A stretch of DNA of 64,000 nucleotides from Agelaius tricolor (taxonomy: Eukaryota; Chordata; Aves; Passeriformes; Icteridae). Positions within the stretch are counted from its first letter, which is position 1; each line of letters opens with the position of its first letter. The stretch spans positions 2,170,001 through 2,234,000 of the forward strand of contig JALJCS010000035.1 in NCBI GenBank assembly GCA_023055355.1, written 5' to 3'. The notes under the pieces were generated by a model. That model was not told the DNA's origin, made no database searches, and worked only from the letters and a program-made list of their open reading frames with translations. A program made the translations under genes and the position numbers. Positions 61,659 through 64,000 of the stretch are shown here, one piece after another.

Positions 61659-63158
61659 GTAAGGGGGGAAAAAGCCAAACAGCAGGAAAAAAGGGAAAAA
61701 GCCAAACAGCAGGATCCAAGAATAAATGGGTTTCTAAGTAGTTTAGGAATCCACCCAGAGCAAGAAGTCAATAGGTCATTTTCTTTTAGAAGCTCTCAGA
61801 TCAGACAGATTTGTTGTGTGTAGTATAGTTAGGCCTTGTGGCCAGCTGGTAAAACAGTAAAAAAAGCCAAGATCTTTTGGATTTTTTGTCCTATCACTCC
61901 TTTCTGAAAAATGCACCAGGCCACTTCAGTCACTATTAACAACCCTATGAATTTTCCTGCTGCTCCAGCCTGAACCCTGGGCCTGTGTCCAGCACAGTCC
62001 TCTCTTTACATTTGCACATCCGCCCATGTCTGTATCTCATTGTATTTTCCTGCAGCTCCAGCTTTCCCTCCCAAAGACAGTATTCACAAAGAATTCACCC
62101 AAAGCTTTTTTCTCAATGACTTCATCCACTCTGGCCTGTCCTTTCACAGCCCCTCCTCAGTGCCTCACCCAGCACATCACCCCAAGTTAACCTACAGGAT
62201 GCTGACCTGTGGACCTCCCCTGCCTTTGTCCAGATTTCCAATAAATATCTCTGCACTTTTGCTTGCAGCACGTCATATCCCTGGGAAATTCTTCCCCACA
62301 GATGTGGGGATGCAGATGCAGCACAGGGCCCTCTTCCAGCTCCTCCCATGAAACTCTTTGCTCCTTGCCAAAACATCCCCATATGGCCATGTGACTGCCA
62401 CAGCTGGTGGATCACACTCCACTTGGGCTGTGCTTCCCCACCCTCTGGCGTTTCCCCCAGTGGTCCCAGACCTGAGTTTTCTGTTTTCCTTTCTCTGTGA
62501 AAGTGGTGATTCCTTTCACAGTGCTAAGTGCCCCTGGGGAAATGCCTGGTTGGTTGGTGTGCTGCTGCCACGTGGACCTGGCCTGCCCGGTGCTCTCAGT
62601 GTCTCTGACATTCTCTGTTTCTTGGGCTAAATTTTGTGTTGTCTGAACACTGTCCTGCTTTGCCTTGACCCTGTTTTCTCACATGCTGCCTCTTCAGTAG
62701 CTCCCTTCAGCCTTTCACCTAGGTCAGTATTCCTGGTTTAGATTCATGGCATTTCTCATGATACAGTCCAGCTCTTTGGATTCTCTGTTTCTTCCACATC
62801 AAACATCTTGTGCTAACTCCCTGTGCTGCTGTTTCTCTGAGCAGTTTGCCTGGGCTGGAGACAGTGAGCACCTAAACTAGGTCAAAAGCATTTTAGAATC
62901 TTACAAAGTGCATTACCAGACACCCCTGTCCACACATCTCCCGTGACTCCCTCGGAGAACCCAAATAAACTTGTAAGCTGTGACTTCCTTCAAAAAGTCC
63001 CTTGTGAATCCTTCTGCCAAAAAAAAAAAAAAAAAATTTCTCAAGGTATCTGACTCCCAAGTTTTTGTAGTTGGCTTGGAACACAGTCAGATTAACTTCT
63101 GCAGAATTTCCTTTGTAGCAACATTTGCCACCTTCTGTTTTTACACTGCTGAGTCTTA
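61659..63158. other. Start of GAS7 intron 4
   Basis: A small imperfect duplication of about 27 bp (gaaaaagccaaacagcagga twice, 61667-61714) follows the exon 4 donor. A poly(A) run lies at 63020-63037. The next GAS7 exon was not found. Confidence 0.6.
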
Positions 63159-63219
63159 CTCAAATTCACAGACACCTTTTTACTCAAATTCACAGACACC
63201 TTTTTACTCAAATTTACAT
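63159..63219 (+). repeat. 24-bp tandem repeat, about 2.6 units
   Basis: Unit tactcaaattcacagacacc followed by tttt, repeated; the last copy ends in aaatttac. Confidence 0.9.
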
Positions 63220-63232
63220 CTGAGATACATGA

Positions 63233-63640
63233 GGAGTCATAGAGTCACGGAATGGTTTCAGCTGGAAGAGACTCTAAAGCCCATCCAGTGCCACACCTTG
63301 CCATGGGCAGGGACCCCTTCCACTGTCCCAGGCAGCTCCAAGCCCTGTCCAGCCTGGCCCGGGACACTGCCAGGGATTCAGAGGCAGACACAACTGCTCT
63401 GGGCACCCTGTGCCAGGGCCTCATAGGGAAAAATTACTTCCTCCTATCCCATCTGACCCTGCTTCTCTGGCAGTGGGAAGCCATTCCCCCTTTTTTCTAT
63501 CATTCCAGGCCTTTGTCCACAATCTCTCTCCAGCTTTTTGTAGACTGACCTCAGGTACTGAAAGTTTCCACTGAGGTCTTCCTGGAGCCTTCTCTTCTCC
63601 AGGCTCTCTCAGCCTTTGCAGTGCTTTGCTCAGCTGACTC
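63233..63640 (-). mobile_element. CR1 LINE 3' end, minus strand
   Basis: Reads catagagtcacggaatggtt, tcagctggaagagactctaa, ttgccatgggcagggacccc, caagccctgtccagcctggc, accctgtgccagggcctcat, gaagccattccccctttttt and gagccttctcttctccaggc: a long reverse CR1 3' UTR with its tail at the left. Confidence 0.92.
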
Positions 63641-64000
63641 AGCCATCAGCCTGTCAGAAATCCCTTTCATGGCTTTTCTCATTCCCTTCATCGCCTCCAT
63701 GCTACTTTCCACTGCTCCTTTATTACAGGTTTTTCCAAACTGAACTCCTGGCTTCATCCCTGCTTTGAACCTGCTTTGCATTAGTTCTGAATCCCTAACT
63801 GGCTGCTGGTGGCATTAATTCTCAGAACAGCTTGTGTCTACGCCCTCTTGGGAAGCTGCTTTTCCTGGGGGCTGTGGCAGCTTTGCAGAAGAGTCCTTAG
63901 TAAGGAAGGCATCTGACCATAAACCTGTGGTTGCAGAAGCTGTTCTGCATACCCTGAAAGTCTTTTTGGACTGTCTCTCTCTCTCCTTGTGTGTCTTGGG

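Overview
The window is vertebrate nuclear DNA, almost certainly from a bird and most likely a passerine. It has GT-AG introns, a CpG-island promoter, many CR1 retrotransposon 3' ends, two tRNA-Ile-headed SINEs with a CR1-like tail, and several solo LTRs of ERVK and ERVL type. All assignments come from reading the sequence and from family knowledge; no database search was run.

Layout. (1) 1-6100 (+): the last eight coding exons of a sarcomeric myosin heavy chain (363 residues of rod), ending in a four-codon terminal exon, a short 3'UTR and an AATAAA signal. Residue choices and the neighbour point to MYH13. (2) 6100-17500: intergenic DNA with a GT/pyrimidine-rich satellite after the poly(A) site, a GC-rich patch with CTCF-like cores, a G-rich satellite, a ~70-bp tandem array (8534-9160), a CR1 copy, and a ~50-65-bp tandem array (16655-17490) running into the next promoter. 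(3) 17490-18180: CpG island with exon 1 of GAS7 (SH3 domain, ATG at 17901). (4) 18084-49922: GAS7 intron 1, about 31.8 kb, with minisatellites, CR1s, LTRs and one compact X-box/E-box/MEF2-TATA motif cluster near 43.9 kb. (5) 49926-61658: GAS7 exons 2-4 (WW domain split over exons 2 and 3, then a linker), separated by introns of 9.9 and 1.5 kb. (6) 61659-64000: start of the next GAS7 intron. The F-BAR part of GAS7 lies beyond the window.

The MYH-to-GAS7 order in the same direction matches the end of the mammalian fast-myosin cluster, where MYH13 is followed by GAS7. The two genes are neighbours by descent and not an operon: one is a muscle motor protein, the other an SH3/WW/F-BAR actin and membrane adaptor. 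No hidden third protein-coding gene was found in the long intron or the intergenic region; the long open frames there are produced by tandem repeats or GC-rich DNA. The most interesting points are the avian MYH13 tail (in songbirds this motor is linked to superfast vocal muscle), the boundary-like intergenic segment, the motif cluster in intron 1, the LTR sitting 18 bp from a GAS7 splice donor, and a microsatellite that grew inside an LTR.
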